Source: Rhodospirillaceae bacterium
GTDB lineage: Bacteria > Pseudomonadota > Alphaproteobacteria > TMED109
Assembly (NCBI GenBank): GCA_902527765.1
Contig: CABZPW010000002.1
Coordinates: 1-48,418 of the forward strand
Reading direction: 5' to 3'
DNA length: 48,418 nucleotides
The notes below the pieces were generated by a model. That model was not told the origin of the DNA. It searched no databases and saw only the letters and a list, made by a program, of their open reading frames with translations. This document shows, piece by piece, positions 1-9,736 of the stretch. Position numbers and translations under genes: made by a program. Within the stretch, counting starts at the first letter, position 1; each line of letters starts with the position of its first letter.

Positions 1-38
1 CGTTAATAATTTTATTACAAAAAATTTTATCATGTTAT

Positions 39-1490
39 TTAAATCGCTTTAATTTTTAAGAAGGCAAAAACTAACATTTTTAGCAATAGCATACCATGAC
101 TAAATCGAGAAATTTGAGTTTCTCCATATACTCTTGCCTTATATCTGATAGGCACCTCATTAATTTTTAGACATAACCTAGAGGCACCAAAAATTAAAAA
201 AAAATCTCCAAATGGATCGAAGTTTCCCAAATCATTATTTTTCTTTTTTGCCCTTAAATAGTTTTTTTTACTAATTACTTTAGTTCCACATAGCGTATCA
301 GTAAATCTTTGTCCTAAAAGCCAGGTAAATAGAATAGAAAATATTTTATTTGCTATATAATTTAAAAATCTCATTGCATTATTGTCCATTGGATAAATTA
401 ATCTAGAGCCATTGATGTACTCGGCTTCTCCGGAGGAAATCTTATTCCAAAACTTTTTTAAACTCTCTGGCGCAACAGTCAAATCACCATCTAAAATTAT
501 TAAAATATCGTTAGTAGCATTATCAAAGGCATGAAATACTGCATCTGCTTTCCCTTTTGAGGGTTGTTTATAAGCTTTAATATTAAATTTTTTATTTGTT
601 CTGTTATTAACTTTTATTACTCTATTTATCTCTTCCCAGGTACCATCACTAGAGTTCCCTTCCACAAAAATCACTTCAATATTATCTGTAAATCTAGGCA
701 GTCTGCTTATTGCACTAGCAATATTTCCTCTTTCATTTTTACATGGAATTATTATGCTAGCAGATTTTTTTTTATTATTAATTGCTTTTAAAGATCTTGA
801 AATATTATAATGTCTTAAGCATATATTTGAGAATAAAGGCAAAGGAGCAACAAATCTATTTATTAACCTTTCTATACCGAATAAGGAAAATGGAATTAAA
901 ATTTTTCTCTCTATCCTCACTGTTTGATAATGAGAGTTGTCAAGAAAATTAGATATATCAGAAGTTCCAAGCAGAGTAGAGTTTATATTTACCATTTTAA
1001 GTTTAAATAAAGTAGCTAAATTCAAAAAAGGTGCCCAAAAAGGAGAATAATATGAAACAATTAATCTAGTATCTTCTGTAAAAAAATGATGTAAGCTATC
1101 TAAAGTATCCGTTATATCATCTAAATAACCTATAGTATCGCATATAATTATAAAATCAAATTTAGTTTTATTCCTTAGTGTTTTAGGTAGTTTTTCTATA
1201 TCAGCTTCAACAAAATTTAATTTATTATATTTTCTTTTTGCTTCTTTTATAAATTTTTTGCTAAAATCTATTCCCAAACCATAATTAGGGTTTAAAGAAG
1301 CTAAGAGATGGCCATTACCACATCCTAATTCCAAAACATTACTTTTTTCAGGTATTATCTCTTTGAGAAAATTTATATCTTCTTTATGAAAAGTTCTTCC
1401 TTTTCTTAACCATTTTTCTCTATTCATTTCTGGTGAATTAAAAAAATCTTTAATATTTTTTTTTCTTATAGACATAACTACAGACACCAA
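39..1490 (-). CDS. Fusion protein: N-terminal SAM-dependent methyltransferase and C-terminal family 2 glycosyltransferase
   Basis: N-terminal VLELGCGNGHLLASL (SAM motif I). C-terminal SIIIPCKNERGNIASAI...FVEGNSSDGTWEEI...ILDGDLTV, a GT2 fold with a DGD motif. The likely start is the internal Met of MSIRKK at about 1475. Confidence 0.85.
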   Translation of the reverse strand: MVSVVMSIRKKNIKDFFNSPEMNREKWLRKGRTFHKEDINFLKEIIPEKSNVLELGCGNGHLLASLNPNYGLGIDFSKKFIKEAKRKYNKLNFVEADIEKLPKTLRNKTKFDFIIICDTIGYLDDITDTLDSLHHFFTEDTRLIVSYYSPFWAPFLNLATLFKLKMVNINSTLLGTSDISNFLDNSHYQTVRIERKILIPFSLFGIERLINRFVAPLPLFSNICLRHYNISRSLKAINNKKKSASIIIPCKNERGNIASAISRLPRFTDNIEVIFVEGNSSDGTWEEINRVIKVNNRTNKKFNIKAYKQPSKGKADAVFHAFDNATNDILIILDGDLTVAPESLKKFWNKISSGEAEYINGSRLIYPMDNNAMRFLNYIANKIFSILFTWLLGQRFTDTLCGTKVISKKNYLRAKKKNNDLGNFDPFGDFFLIFGASRLCLKINEVPIRYKARVYGETQISRFSHGMLLLKMLVFAFLKIKAI

Positions 1491-2740
1491 TAATTTTTTA
1501 ATTTTGAAGAAGTTTTATTATTCCAAATACCCTTAACATCTATGATATATGTATTATCATTCATATATGATAACAAATCTTCTTCATTCATTTTTACAAA
1601 TTCTTTATGAGCTACTGCTACTATAATGCAATCATACTTGCCTTTTGGACTTTTCATTGAAACATCATATTCTTTTTTTAATTCTTCTTTATCTACCCTT
1701 GGATCATAGCAGTCTATAAAAAATTTATTCTTTTTAATTTTTTTAAATAACTCGATAGATTTTGAATTTCTAATATCACCTACATTTTCTTTAAATGATA
1801 GTCCTAATAGCAGTATCCTTGCTTTTTTTTTAAGCTTTTTTTTAATATCTTTCAGCAAATAATTTGGAATGCTATCATTTAAGTTTCGACCAGCTAAAAT
1901 TATTTTAGTATTGAACTTTACTTTTTTCCCAGCCTCAGCCAAATAATAAGGATCCACACCTATGCAATGGCCTCCAACTAAACCTGGCTTAAAACTCAAG
2001 AAATTCCATTTAGTTTTTGCTGCTTCCAATACTTCATTGGAATTAATACCTAATTCTTTACTAAGCATCATCACTTCGTTTACAAAGGCAATATTAATAT
2101 CCCTTTGAGCATTTTCTATTGCCTTTGAAGCCTCTGCTACTTTAATATTACTAACCTTATGAATTCCAGCTTCAATGATATCTCTGTAAATTTTACCAAC
2201 TTTATTAAGTGTAGTTTTACAATCTGCTCCAACTACTTTTTTAATTTTGGTAAGTTTATACTTTGTTTCCCCGGGATTAATTCTTTCTGGACTGTAAGCC
2301 ACAAAAAAATCTTTTTTATGTTTAAGTTTTGCATATTTTTCTATTATTGGAACTAAATAATCTTCAGTTACACCAGGATATACCGTACTTTCTAAAATAA
2401 CGGTTGCTCCTTTTTTCATTACTCTAGCTACTGACAGTGCAGCCTTTCTAATGATAGAAAGGTTTGGTTTATTATCTTTAGTTATTGGAGTTGGTACAGT
2501 CAAAATAAAAAAATCAGAATTTTTCATGTAATTTAGATCATTTGTAAATATTAAATTATTATTGGTAAGTAATTTTTTATTTGTTATTTCTTTTGTCCTG
2601 TCTAACCCTGCTTTAAGTTCTTCAATTCTTGTTATATCTATATCATACCCTATCACTAAATACTTTTTAGCAAATTCTGTAGCAAGAGGTAAACCTACGT
2701 ATCCTAAACCTATTATTGAAATCTTCTTTTTAGTAATCAT
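1478..2740 (-). CDS. Nucleotide-sugar dehydrogenase, UDP-HexNAc 6-dehydrogenase type (WbpO/TviB-like)
   Basis: GLGYVGLPLA Rossmann motif; AKAIENAQRDINIAFVNE; GGHCIGVDPYYL catalytic-Cys motif. Confidence 0.9.
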   Translation of the reverse strand: MITKKKISIIGLGYVGLPLATEFAKKYLVIGYDIDITRIEELKAGLDRTKEITNKKLLTNNNLIFTNDLNYMKNSDFFILTVPTPITKDNKPNLSIIRKAALSVARVMKKGATVILESTVYPGVTEDYLVPIIEKYAKLKHKKDFFVAYSPERINPGETKYKLTKIKKVVGADCKTTLNKVGKIYRDIIEAGIHKVSNIKVAEASKAIENAQRDINIAFVNEVMMLSKELGINSNEVLEAAKTKWNFLSFKPGLVGGHCIGVDPYYLAEAGKKVKFNTKIILAGRNLNDSIPNYLLKDIKKKLKKKARILLLGLSFKENVGDIRNSKSIELFKKIKKNKFFIDCYDPRVDKEELKKEYDVSMKSPKGKYDCIIVAVAHKEFVKMNEEDLLSYMNDNTYIIDVKGIWNNKTSSKLKNYWCL

Positions 2741-2752
2741 TATATTCTCTAA

Positions 2753-3874
2753 TCATATCATTTCCTTATACAAACAGTAATACTGATAGCATATATGCTC
2801 TAATGCCATATCACTTTCTACTAGTTTTCTACTATTTTTACCATATTTTTTTCTAAGTGTTTTACTTTTACTCAATTTTAATATTGCTTTACTGCATGCA
2901 GTTACATCTTCTACTTTAACATTTATAGAGTTATAATTATTTATTGCTATTTCTCTGCTCCCGGTTACATCAGTAGATATAATTGGACGACCTATTGCCG
3001 CTGCCTCTAGTAAACTTAGTGGTAGCCCTTCCCTCTTACTAAGCAAAATAGCTATATCAGCTTCCTGCCAGTATTTTTTTATATTGTTAATACTGCCAAG
3101 ATAATATATGCCATTAGAGTTTATTATTTTATTAAAATAATCTTTAGATATACTAGAAGGGTTTTCTTCATCTAAGGATCCTGCAATATATAAACTCAAA
3201 TCAGAATTTTTAGCTTTAGCAATGTTATATGCTTCTATTAAATTTAAAATCCCTTTATCTTTTAAAATTCTTCCAGCATAAGCTAGGCGTACTTCTTTTT
3301 TCGATTGTTCCGAATAATATTTAAAATACTTAATATCTATACCTGATCCTCTAATGACTCTTATATTCAATTTTTTATTTTTTAAAGTATTTCTAAGAAA
3401 ATTTTTATCATCTTTATTTTGTACTATAAGATGTAATTTTTTAAATTTTAAAAAAAACTTTAAATAGCTAATTATCATTTTTCTTAAAAGATATAATCTA
3501 AAATTTTTCTTAATAAACAAAAATCCCATGCCAGTAAAAGTTGCACAAAATCTGCTATTAACGAAAAACATTGATATAATTCCAATTATAATTGGTCTCA
3601 TTGATATCAAATGTACAATATCAGGGTTTATCCTTCTTACGGTTTTAAGAATTGCAATACTTTCCTTAAAAAACTTAATTATGGATAAAGATTTTCTATC
3701 AATACTTATATCAAAGTGAGTAATACCATTTTTTTTAATATCATTAATTTTTCCACTATCTCTGCAGCAAACATACACTTCAAAGCCTTTTTCTATTAAA
3801 TATTTAGCTAATTTTAGTCTATGAGAAATAAAATACCAATCCTCGGTAACAATAAATAAAATTTTTTTTTGCAT
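2753..3874 (-). CDS. Family 4 glycosyltransferase
   Basis: LAYAGRILKDKGILNLIEAY and SKREGLPLSLLEAAAIGRPIISTDVTG, typical of the GT4 C-terminal domain. Confidence 0.88.
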   Translation of the reverse strand: MQKKILFIVTEDWYFISHRLKLAKYLIEKGFEVYVCCRDSGKINDIKKNGITHFDISIDRKSLSIIKFFKESIAILKTVRRINPDIVHLISMRPIIIGIISMFFVNSRFCATFTGMGFLFIKKNFRLYLLRKMIISYLKFFLKFKKLHLIVQNKDDKNFLRNTLKNKKLNIRVIRGSGIDIKYFKYYSEQSKKEVRLAYAGRILKDKGILNLIEAYNIAKAKNSDLSLYIAGSLDEENPSSISKDYFNKIINSNGIYYLGSINNIKKYWQEADIAILLSKREGLPLSLLEAAAIGRPIISTDVTGSREIAINNYNSINVKVEDVTACSKAILKLSKSKTLRKKYGKNSRKLVESDMALEHICYQYYCLYKEMI

Positions 3875-3882
3875 AATTTATA

Positions 3883-5736
3883 CTAAATAATATTACTGTT
3901 TTTTGCCCAATGATAATAAGAAATTAATACCCATAACCTCCAAGAATTATCCTTTTCTCCTTTATAAAATTCTTTTTTCCAATTGTTAACAATATTAAAA
4001 TTCTCAATATTAAGACTCTCAAGCACTATATTTTGAGTAGAATCTTCTACTAGATACTTCAAATCATTTTTAAGCCAATTGCTCAATGGAACTTCAAAGC
4101 CTTTCTTTGGCATTTTAAAATACCAATTAGGAAAACTATTTTTATAACACTCTCTTAAAATAAGTTTGCCCTTTAAAAAACCTACCTTTTTTTTACTAGG
4201 TATATTAAAGGATAAATTTACTAAATTCTTATCTAATAATGGAGATCTTAATTCAATGCTATTAGCCATGGAATGTCTATCCAATTTAACCAACATATCT
4301 CCTAGTAAAGAAAATCTAAAATCTCTAAATAATACTTTATTTAATTTTGTAAAGTTTTGACTTCCTGTAAATAAACTATTGGATAATATTTTTTTTTCTG
4401 ATCCGAAAAGCCCTTTATATTCCTTATTATTTAGCTGATCAAGATAGTTTATTTGCATTTTTTCTAGCTCTTTGTCATAACTTTCCAAAAACCTTTTAAA
4501 TTTTCTCAAAAAATTTAAAAAACTATTTTCTTTATTATCTGATAAACTATCAATTAAAATATATTTGAGTTTTTTTGGTAAAAATAACATTAGTTTCTTC
4601 AATTTATAGGAAGTATATTTACTATAGCCTCCAAATAATTCATCTCCTCCATCACCTGTTAAAGCAACTTTTATATCACCTTTGACCGAGCAAGATATCA
4701 TGTGCATTGCGATGGCGCTAGAGTCCGCATATGGTTCATCATTAGCATCTAAAATTTGGTCTATACTAGAAAGTACCTTTGTTTGATCTAAATAAATAGT
4801 TTTGTTTGTAAAGCCAAAATAATTAGAAATTTTCTTTGCATTAATAGATTCATCATAATATTTTTTTTCATTTTCAAAGCCAACAGTAAAAGTAGGTACT
4901 TTTTTTCCAAGTTCAGCAACAGAGTGCATAATTATAGCAGAGTCTATTCCACCCGATAAAAAAATTCCTAATGGCACATCAGATACAAGCCTTTTATTAA
5001 CTGCGTTATTAATTAAATATTTTAATTGCTCTAAATCATTAAATTGAAGTTGGTTTTTTTTTAAATTTTTATAATACCAATCCTCTGCTTTGGCCCCGTA
5101 ATTATTGAAGTTTAAAAAAGACCCAGGAGCAAGTTTTAGAAAGTTTTTATAAATTGTCATTGGCTCATGTATAAACCTAAACCTAAATAAGCTATGGATA
5201 GCCTCTTTATTAACCCCCCCTCCATCTGTTAGACATGCTAAGCTTTTTACATCTGAAGCAAAAAAAATACTATTATCTTTAATGCAATAGATTAAAGGTT
5301 TTTTCCCAAATCTATCTCTAGCTAAAAATAAACTCTTTTTTTTAGAATCCCAAATAACAAAGGAAAACATGCCATCTAGTTTTTCTAGCATAGATACTCC
5401 CCATTCCTGCCATGCAGAAATTAATACTTCAGTATCTCCGTTAGAAAAAAATGTATGCCCCTTCTTTATTAATTCTGATTTTAAATTTTTAAAATTATAA
5501 ATTTCACCATTAAAACAAATTGTATAATTACCTTTATGCATTGGCTGAGATGAAGCTTTACTTAAATCCAATATTTTTAGTCTGGTATGTAAAAGATAAA
5601 TATTACTATCTACCCATATTCCTTTATCATCTGGACCTCTAGATCTAAGCCTCTGATAAGCTTTATCAAATTGCTTATCTAAATATGAAGTTCTTTCCAG
5701 ACTATTAAGATTTAACTTTCCTGCAAAACCACACAT
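3883..5736 (-). CDS. Asparagine-synthase-like glutamine amidotransferase (copy 1)
   Basis: N-terminal MCGFAG (Ntn Cys2), RGPDDKGIW, CFNGEIYN, PP-loop FLSGGIDSAI, ALTGDGGDELFGGY. Confidence 0.9.
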   Translation of the reverse strand: MCGFAGKLNLNSLERTSYLDKQFDKAYQRLRSRGPDDKGIWVDSNIYLLHTRLKILDLSKASSQPMHKGNYTICFNGEIYNFKNLKSELIKKGHTFFSNGDTEVLISAWQEWGVSMLEKLDGMFSFVIWDSKKKSLFLARDRFGKKPLIYCIKDNSIFFASDVKSLACLTDGGGVNKEAIHSLFRFRFIHEPMTIYKNFLKLAPGSFLNFNNYGAKAEDWYYKNLKKNQLQFNDLEQLKYLINNAVNKRLVSDVPLGIFLSGGIDSAIIMHSVAELGKKVPTFTVGFENEKKYYDESINAKKISNYFGFTNKTIYLDQTKVLSSIDQILDANDEPYADSSAIAMHMISCSVKGDIKVALTGDGGDELFGGYSKYTSYKLKKLMLFLPKKLKYILIDSLSDNKENSFLNFLRKFKRFLESYDKELEKMQINYLDQLNNKEYKGLFGSEKKILSNSLFTGSQNFTKLNKVLFRDFRFSLLGDMLVKLDRHSMANSIELRSPLLDKNLVNLSFNIPSKKKVGFLKGKLILRECYKNSFPNWYFKMPKKGFEVPLSNWLKNDLKYLVEDSTQNIVLESLNIENFNIVNNWKKEFYKGEKDNSWRLWVLISYYHWAKNSNII

Positions 5737-5737
5737 T

Positions 5738-6838
5738 TTAAGATTTCACCTTTAAGTACATATTATCATAAGACCTAATCATCTTTTTTACAGAAAATAA
5801 TTTATGAGCTCTATTTCTTGCCTTTCTTCCCATACTTCTAATTAGTGTATTTTTTATAGTTATAATTCTTGATAATTCTGTTTTTAAAGTTTCTTCATCA
5901 TGACCTCTTATCGTGAACCCCGTATTTCCAATAATTTTTTTTGAGTCTCCTACATTAGTAGCGACTGGCAATAAATTTGTTAACATGCCTTCTACTAATA
6001 CATTTGAAAATCCTTCGCCAAAAGCAGATGGTACAACTATGATGTCTGCTATATTATAATAGTACTCTATATTTTTTTTCATGCCTAAAGCAATACAATT
6101 ATAGGGTAAATCTAATTTATCAGTACCTTTTCCTGCTAACACTAATTTAATTTCATTATTACTAGTATTTTTTAAACTCTTGTATGCTTTCAAAAAATTA
6201 TTATAATTTTTCATTGGATCAACTCTAGCAACACATATAAAAACTAAATTATTTTTAGCAATATTATATTTTTTTCTTAGTGCTTTTCTTTGCCTAGTAA
6301 TGGAATTGAATTTTTTAGAATCAATCCCATTGTAAATTACCTTTTCAGACTTTTGACTAAAGCCTATTTTTTTATGATAATCTTTTCCAGCATGAGAATT
6401 GTATATTATTTTTTCTGCATTCTTAGATAAAAAAATACAGGCGTAAATAATTAATTTCAAAGAAAAAGAATAATGTTCTGTAACCATATTAGAACATCTT
6501 ATATTCCAAATTAAGGGCTTATCATATAAATTGATTAGTTTACAAAATACAGAAAAAAGGCAAGCATTATACATCCAAGATTGAATTATATCTGGCCTAT
6601 AATTCCTTATCACTTTTCTAAAAAAAAGTATTTTAAAAAATATTAGCAGCTTGTTTTTTACTCCCATTTCCCAATATTTTATTTTTAATTTATCTAATGT
6701 TTCTTTATATACATCAGCCTCAGATAACAATAAAACTCCATGATTCCTATTGTGTTTAAGAATTTCAATTAGCTGTCTTTCCGCTCCTCCATTACCTAAG
6801 CTAACTATGACATGTAATACTTTAATGTTTTTATTCAT
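5738..6838 (-). CDS. Family 4 glycosyltransferase
   Basis: HVIVSLGNGGAERQL; VPSAFGEGFSNVLVEGML. Confidence 0.87.
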   Translation of the reverse strand: MNKNIKVLHVIVSLGNGGAERQLIEILKHNRNHGVLLLSEADVYKETLDKLKIKYWEMGVKNKLLIFFKILFFRKVIRNYRPDIIQSWMYNACLFSVFCKLINLYDKPLIWNIRCSNMVTEHYSFSLKLIIYACIFLSKNAEKIIYNSHAGKDYHKKIGFSQKSEKVIYNGIDSKKFNSITRQRKALRKKYNIAKNNLVFICVARVDPMKNYNNFLKAYKSLKNTSNNEIKLVLAGKGTDKLDLPYNCIALGMKKNIEYYYNIADIIVVPSAFGEGFSNVLVEGMLTNLLPVATNVGDSKKIIGNTGFTIRGHDEETLKTELSRIITIKNTLIRSMGRKARNRAHKLFSVKKMIRSYDNMYLKVKS

Positions 6839-7911
6839 GCTATTTTTAAAATAATTTTATTTATTTTTTTATTGAAATTAGTTGGGGAAATATAATCTAC
6901 TAATAAAGACTTTCTAAGTTTTGGCTTCCTATAATCTTTTCTCTTTTCTAAAGTACCAATTTTTTTTGTAAGCTCACTTATACTATCAAATAATACTATA
7001 CTTCTATTTGAAATATTTTTTTTAAAGTCACTTAAACTGTATACTTGCTTTGTGGAAAGGACTGGTGTACCCAAAGCCAAAGATTCTAAAACGCAATTAG
7101 GTAACCCTTCCCATCTTGAAGGCAGAATAAAATAGTCGGCACCTGCAATTAAGTTATAAGGTTTTAAAATTTTTCCTAAAAATTTAACTTTGTCTTCTAT
7201 ATTTAAGTGTTTTACTTTTTTAATAAGATTCATTTCACATTTACCTTCGCCAATTAATATTAATTCTATGTTTTTATAGATAGCTAATAAATGCAGAACT
7301 CTATCAATTCCTTTTTGATAAACTAATCTACCCACAAAAATCAAAGTTAAATTATTTGTGTTTAGTCTTGCAGGAGTAATGTCTTTTCTTGTCTCTTCAA
7401 CGCTAATAGGATTTCTAATTAAAAAAACTTTTTCTCTTTTTATACGATATTTTAATATCTCATCTCTCATAAACTCTGATGTTACAACTACGGCATCAGC
7501 GAATTTAATTAAAAATTTATATGTAATTTTTAAAATATATAATTTTATATTACCATTAAGAGATTTTTCTATTATGTTTGGTTGTCTAACAATAATTTTA
7601 ACCTTTATAAAGTTTAAGAGTTTTAAAAGTAAAAAAATCGTAGACATATTTGGAAAAGTAGAAACAATTACACTAATATTTTCTTTTTTTAGAATACTTA
7701 AGATTTTAGGAATTGAATAAATAAATCTAGAGTAATTTAAATTTAATATGTTCTTGTTTTTAAAACTATCACAAGAACCTTTAGAGTTTACTATAAGTAA
7801 TTTAAGAGAGATTTTAGAATTATTAAAATTTTTAAAATATGACAATATTACCTTTTCAGCTCCTCCAGTAGCATAAGAAGGTAGAACAATTAAAACTTTT
7901 TTTTTATTCAT
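6835..7911 (-). CDS. Family 4 glycosyltransferase
   Basis: LPSYATGGAEKVIL; LIFVGRLVYQKGIDRVL; LPSRWEGLPNCVLESLALGTPVLST. Overlaps the next gene by 4 nt (ATGA). Confidence 0.88.
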   Translation of the reverse strand: MNKKKVLIVLPSYATGGAEKVILSYFKNFNNSKISLKLLIVNSKGSCDSFKNKNILNLNYSRFIYSIPKILSILKKENISVIVSTFPNMSTIFLLLKLLNFIKVKIIVRQPNIIEKSLNGNIKLYILKITYKFLIKFADAVVVTSEFMRDEILKYRIKREKVFLIRNPISVEETRKDITPARLNTNNLTLIFVGRLVYQKGIDRVLHLLAIYKNIELILIGEGKCEMNLIKKVKHLNIEDKVKFLGKILKPYNLIAGADYFILPSRWEGLPNCVLESLALGTPVLSTKQVYSLSDFKKNISNRSIVLFDSISELTKKIGTLEKRKDYRKPKLRKSLLVDYISPTNFNKKINKIILKIA

Positions 7912-7912
7912 G

Positions 7913-9712
7913 CTAATTATCTAACTTAATTGCTGCCAAAAAAGCTTCCTGAGGTATATTTACATTTCCTACTTGTTTCATTTTTTTTTTTCCTGCTTTT
8001 TGTTTCTCTAATAGTTTTCTTTTTCTAGTGACATCACCTCCATAACATTTTGCTATTACATCTTTTCTCATTGAACCTAATGTTTCTCTTGCTATAACCT
8101 TAGAACCTATGGCTGCTTGAATAGCAACTTTAAAAAGTTGTTTAGGTATACTATCTTTAAGCTTACTGCAAATAGTTCTGCCTCTGCTAACTGCTTTGTC
8201 TTTATGGGTTATAAATGCAAGACTTTCTACAATTTCTCCATTAACTAATATATTTACTTTATCTAACTGCCCTGATTGATAATCTGTTATCTCATAATCA
8301 AAGCTTGCATAACCCTGACTAATAGATTTTATTCTGTCATGAAAATCGAAAATAACCTCATTCAAAGGCAGACGAAAATTGATTACAACTCTATTACCAG
8401 AAAAGTTAATGTCTTTTTGTATTCCTCTTTTTTCAATACATAATTTTAAAATGCCTCCTAAATAACTTTCCGGAGAAAATATTGTCGCATTTATCCATGG
8501 CTCACTGACTTCTTTTATCTTAGTTTGCTGAGGCCAGTCTGCTGGATTATGTATCTCCAAGATTTCTTCATTGGTTTGTAAAACTTTATATACTACGCTG
8601 GGCGGAGTAACAACTAAATCTAAAGAAAATTCTCTTTTAAGCCTTTCTTGAATAATTTCCAAGTGAAGAAGTCCCAAAAAGCCACACCTAAAACCTAATC
8701 CTAGCGCTACACTTGACTCATTTTCAAACGTAAAAGAACTATCATTCAATTTTAATTTATTTAATGACTCTTTTAAATGATCATAATCTGAAGCATCAAT
8801 AGGATATAAACCACAAAATACTACTGGGGTACTTGGTTTAAATCCTGGTAATGGTTCTATCTTATAAATATTTTTACTGTCTACTATAGTATCTCCAACC
8901 CATGCTTGAGAGGTTTCTTTAATATTTGCGGTTATGAAACCAACTTCTCCAGCTTGCAGTTCATCCACTTCTTCTGGTTTTGGCCTAAATACTCCTACCT
9001 TGTCAATTTGATATTCACTGTCTGAAAGTAATAATTTTATTTTTTCGCCTTTTTTTAAAATTCCATCTACTACTCTTACCAAAACCATTACTCCTAGATA
9101 AGTGTCGTACCAAGAATCAACTAATAATGCTCGTAAAGGATTCCTATTACTTCCTTTTGGAGGAGGTAATAAACTTATTAGATTATTAATAACTTGTTCT
9201 ACTCCATTTCCTGTTTTAGCAGAAACTGAAACAGTGTTAATAGTATCTATTCCTATTATTTCTTCTATTTGCTTTTTTATTCTTTCTGGTTCAGCAGAAG
9301 GTAAGTCTATTTTATTTAGAATAGGTATGATTTCTAAATCAGCTTCAATTGCTAACCAAGAGTTAGCTAAAGTTTGAGCCTCGACGCCCTGACTTGCATC
9401 AACAATAAGCAATGCTCCTTCACAAGCAGCCATAGATCTTGAAACCTCATAACTAAAATCTACGTGACCAGGTGTATCAATAAGATTTAAAATAAAGGTT
9501 TTTTTATTATGGTCAGTATACTCTAACCTTACAGACTGCGCTTTAATCGTAATGCCTCTTTCTCTCTCTATTTCCATAGAATCTAAAACTTGCTGTTTCA
9601 TTTCTCTACTAGAAAGTCCACCACAAAATTCTATTAGTCTGTCTGCTAAAGTTGATTTACCATGGTCAATATGAGCAATTATTGCAAAATTTCTAATATT
9701 TTCTGTTGTCAA
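7913..9712 (-). CDS. lepA: Elongation factor 4 (ribosome back-translocase LepA)
   Basis: [37 protein letters not shown]-terminal [28 protein letters not shown]. 599 aa. Confidence 0.98.
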   Translation of the reverse strand: MTTENIRNFAIIAHIDHGKSTLADRLIEFCGGLSSREMKQQVLDSMEIERERGITIKAQSVRLEYTDHNKKTFILNLIDTPGHVDFSYEVSRSMAACEGALLIVDASQGVEAQTLANSWLAIEADLEIIPILNKIDLPSAEPERIKKQIEEIIGIDTINTVSVSAKTGNGVEQVINNLISLLPPPKGSNRNPLRALLVDSWYDTYLGVMVLVRVVDGILKKGEKIKLLLSDSEYQIDKVGVFRPKPEEVDELQAGEVGFITANIKETSQAWVGDTIVDSKNIYKIEPLPGFKPSTPVVFCGLYPIDASDYDHLKESLNKLKLNDSSFTFENESSVALGLGFRCGFLGLLHLEIIQERLKREFSLDLVVTPPSVVYKVLQTNEEILEIHNPADWPQQTKIKEVSEPWINATIFSPESYLGGILKLCIEKRGIQKDINFSGNRVVINFRLPLNEVIFDFHDRIKSISQGYASFDYEITDYQSGQLDKVNILVNGEIVESLAFITHKDKAVSRGRTICSKLKDSIPKQLFKVAIQAAIGSKVIARETLGSMRKDVIAKCYGGDVTRKRKLLEKQKAGKKKMKQVGNVNIPQEAFLAAIKLDN

Positions 9713-9736
9713 CGTATGTCCTTAAAATTAAATTTA

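Noticed and set aside
564-791. Plus-strand ORF of 75 aa antisense to the MTase/GT2 gene, and similar ones at 2159-2356, 2562-2780, 3528-3719, 4166-4360 and 7358-7720
   Set aside because: They lie fully opposite well-supported coding genes, have low-complexity Ile/Phe/Ser/Lys-rich products and no recognisable domain.
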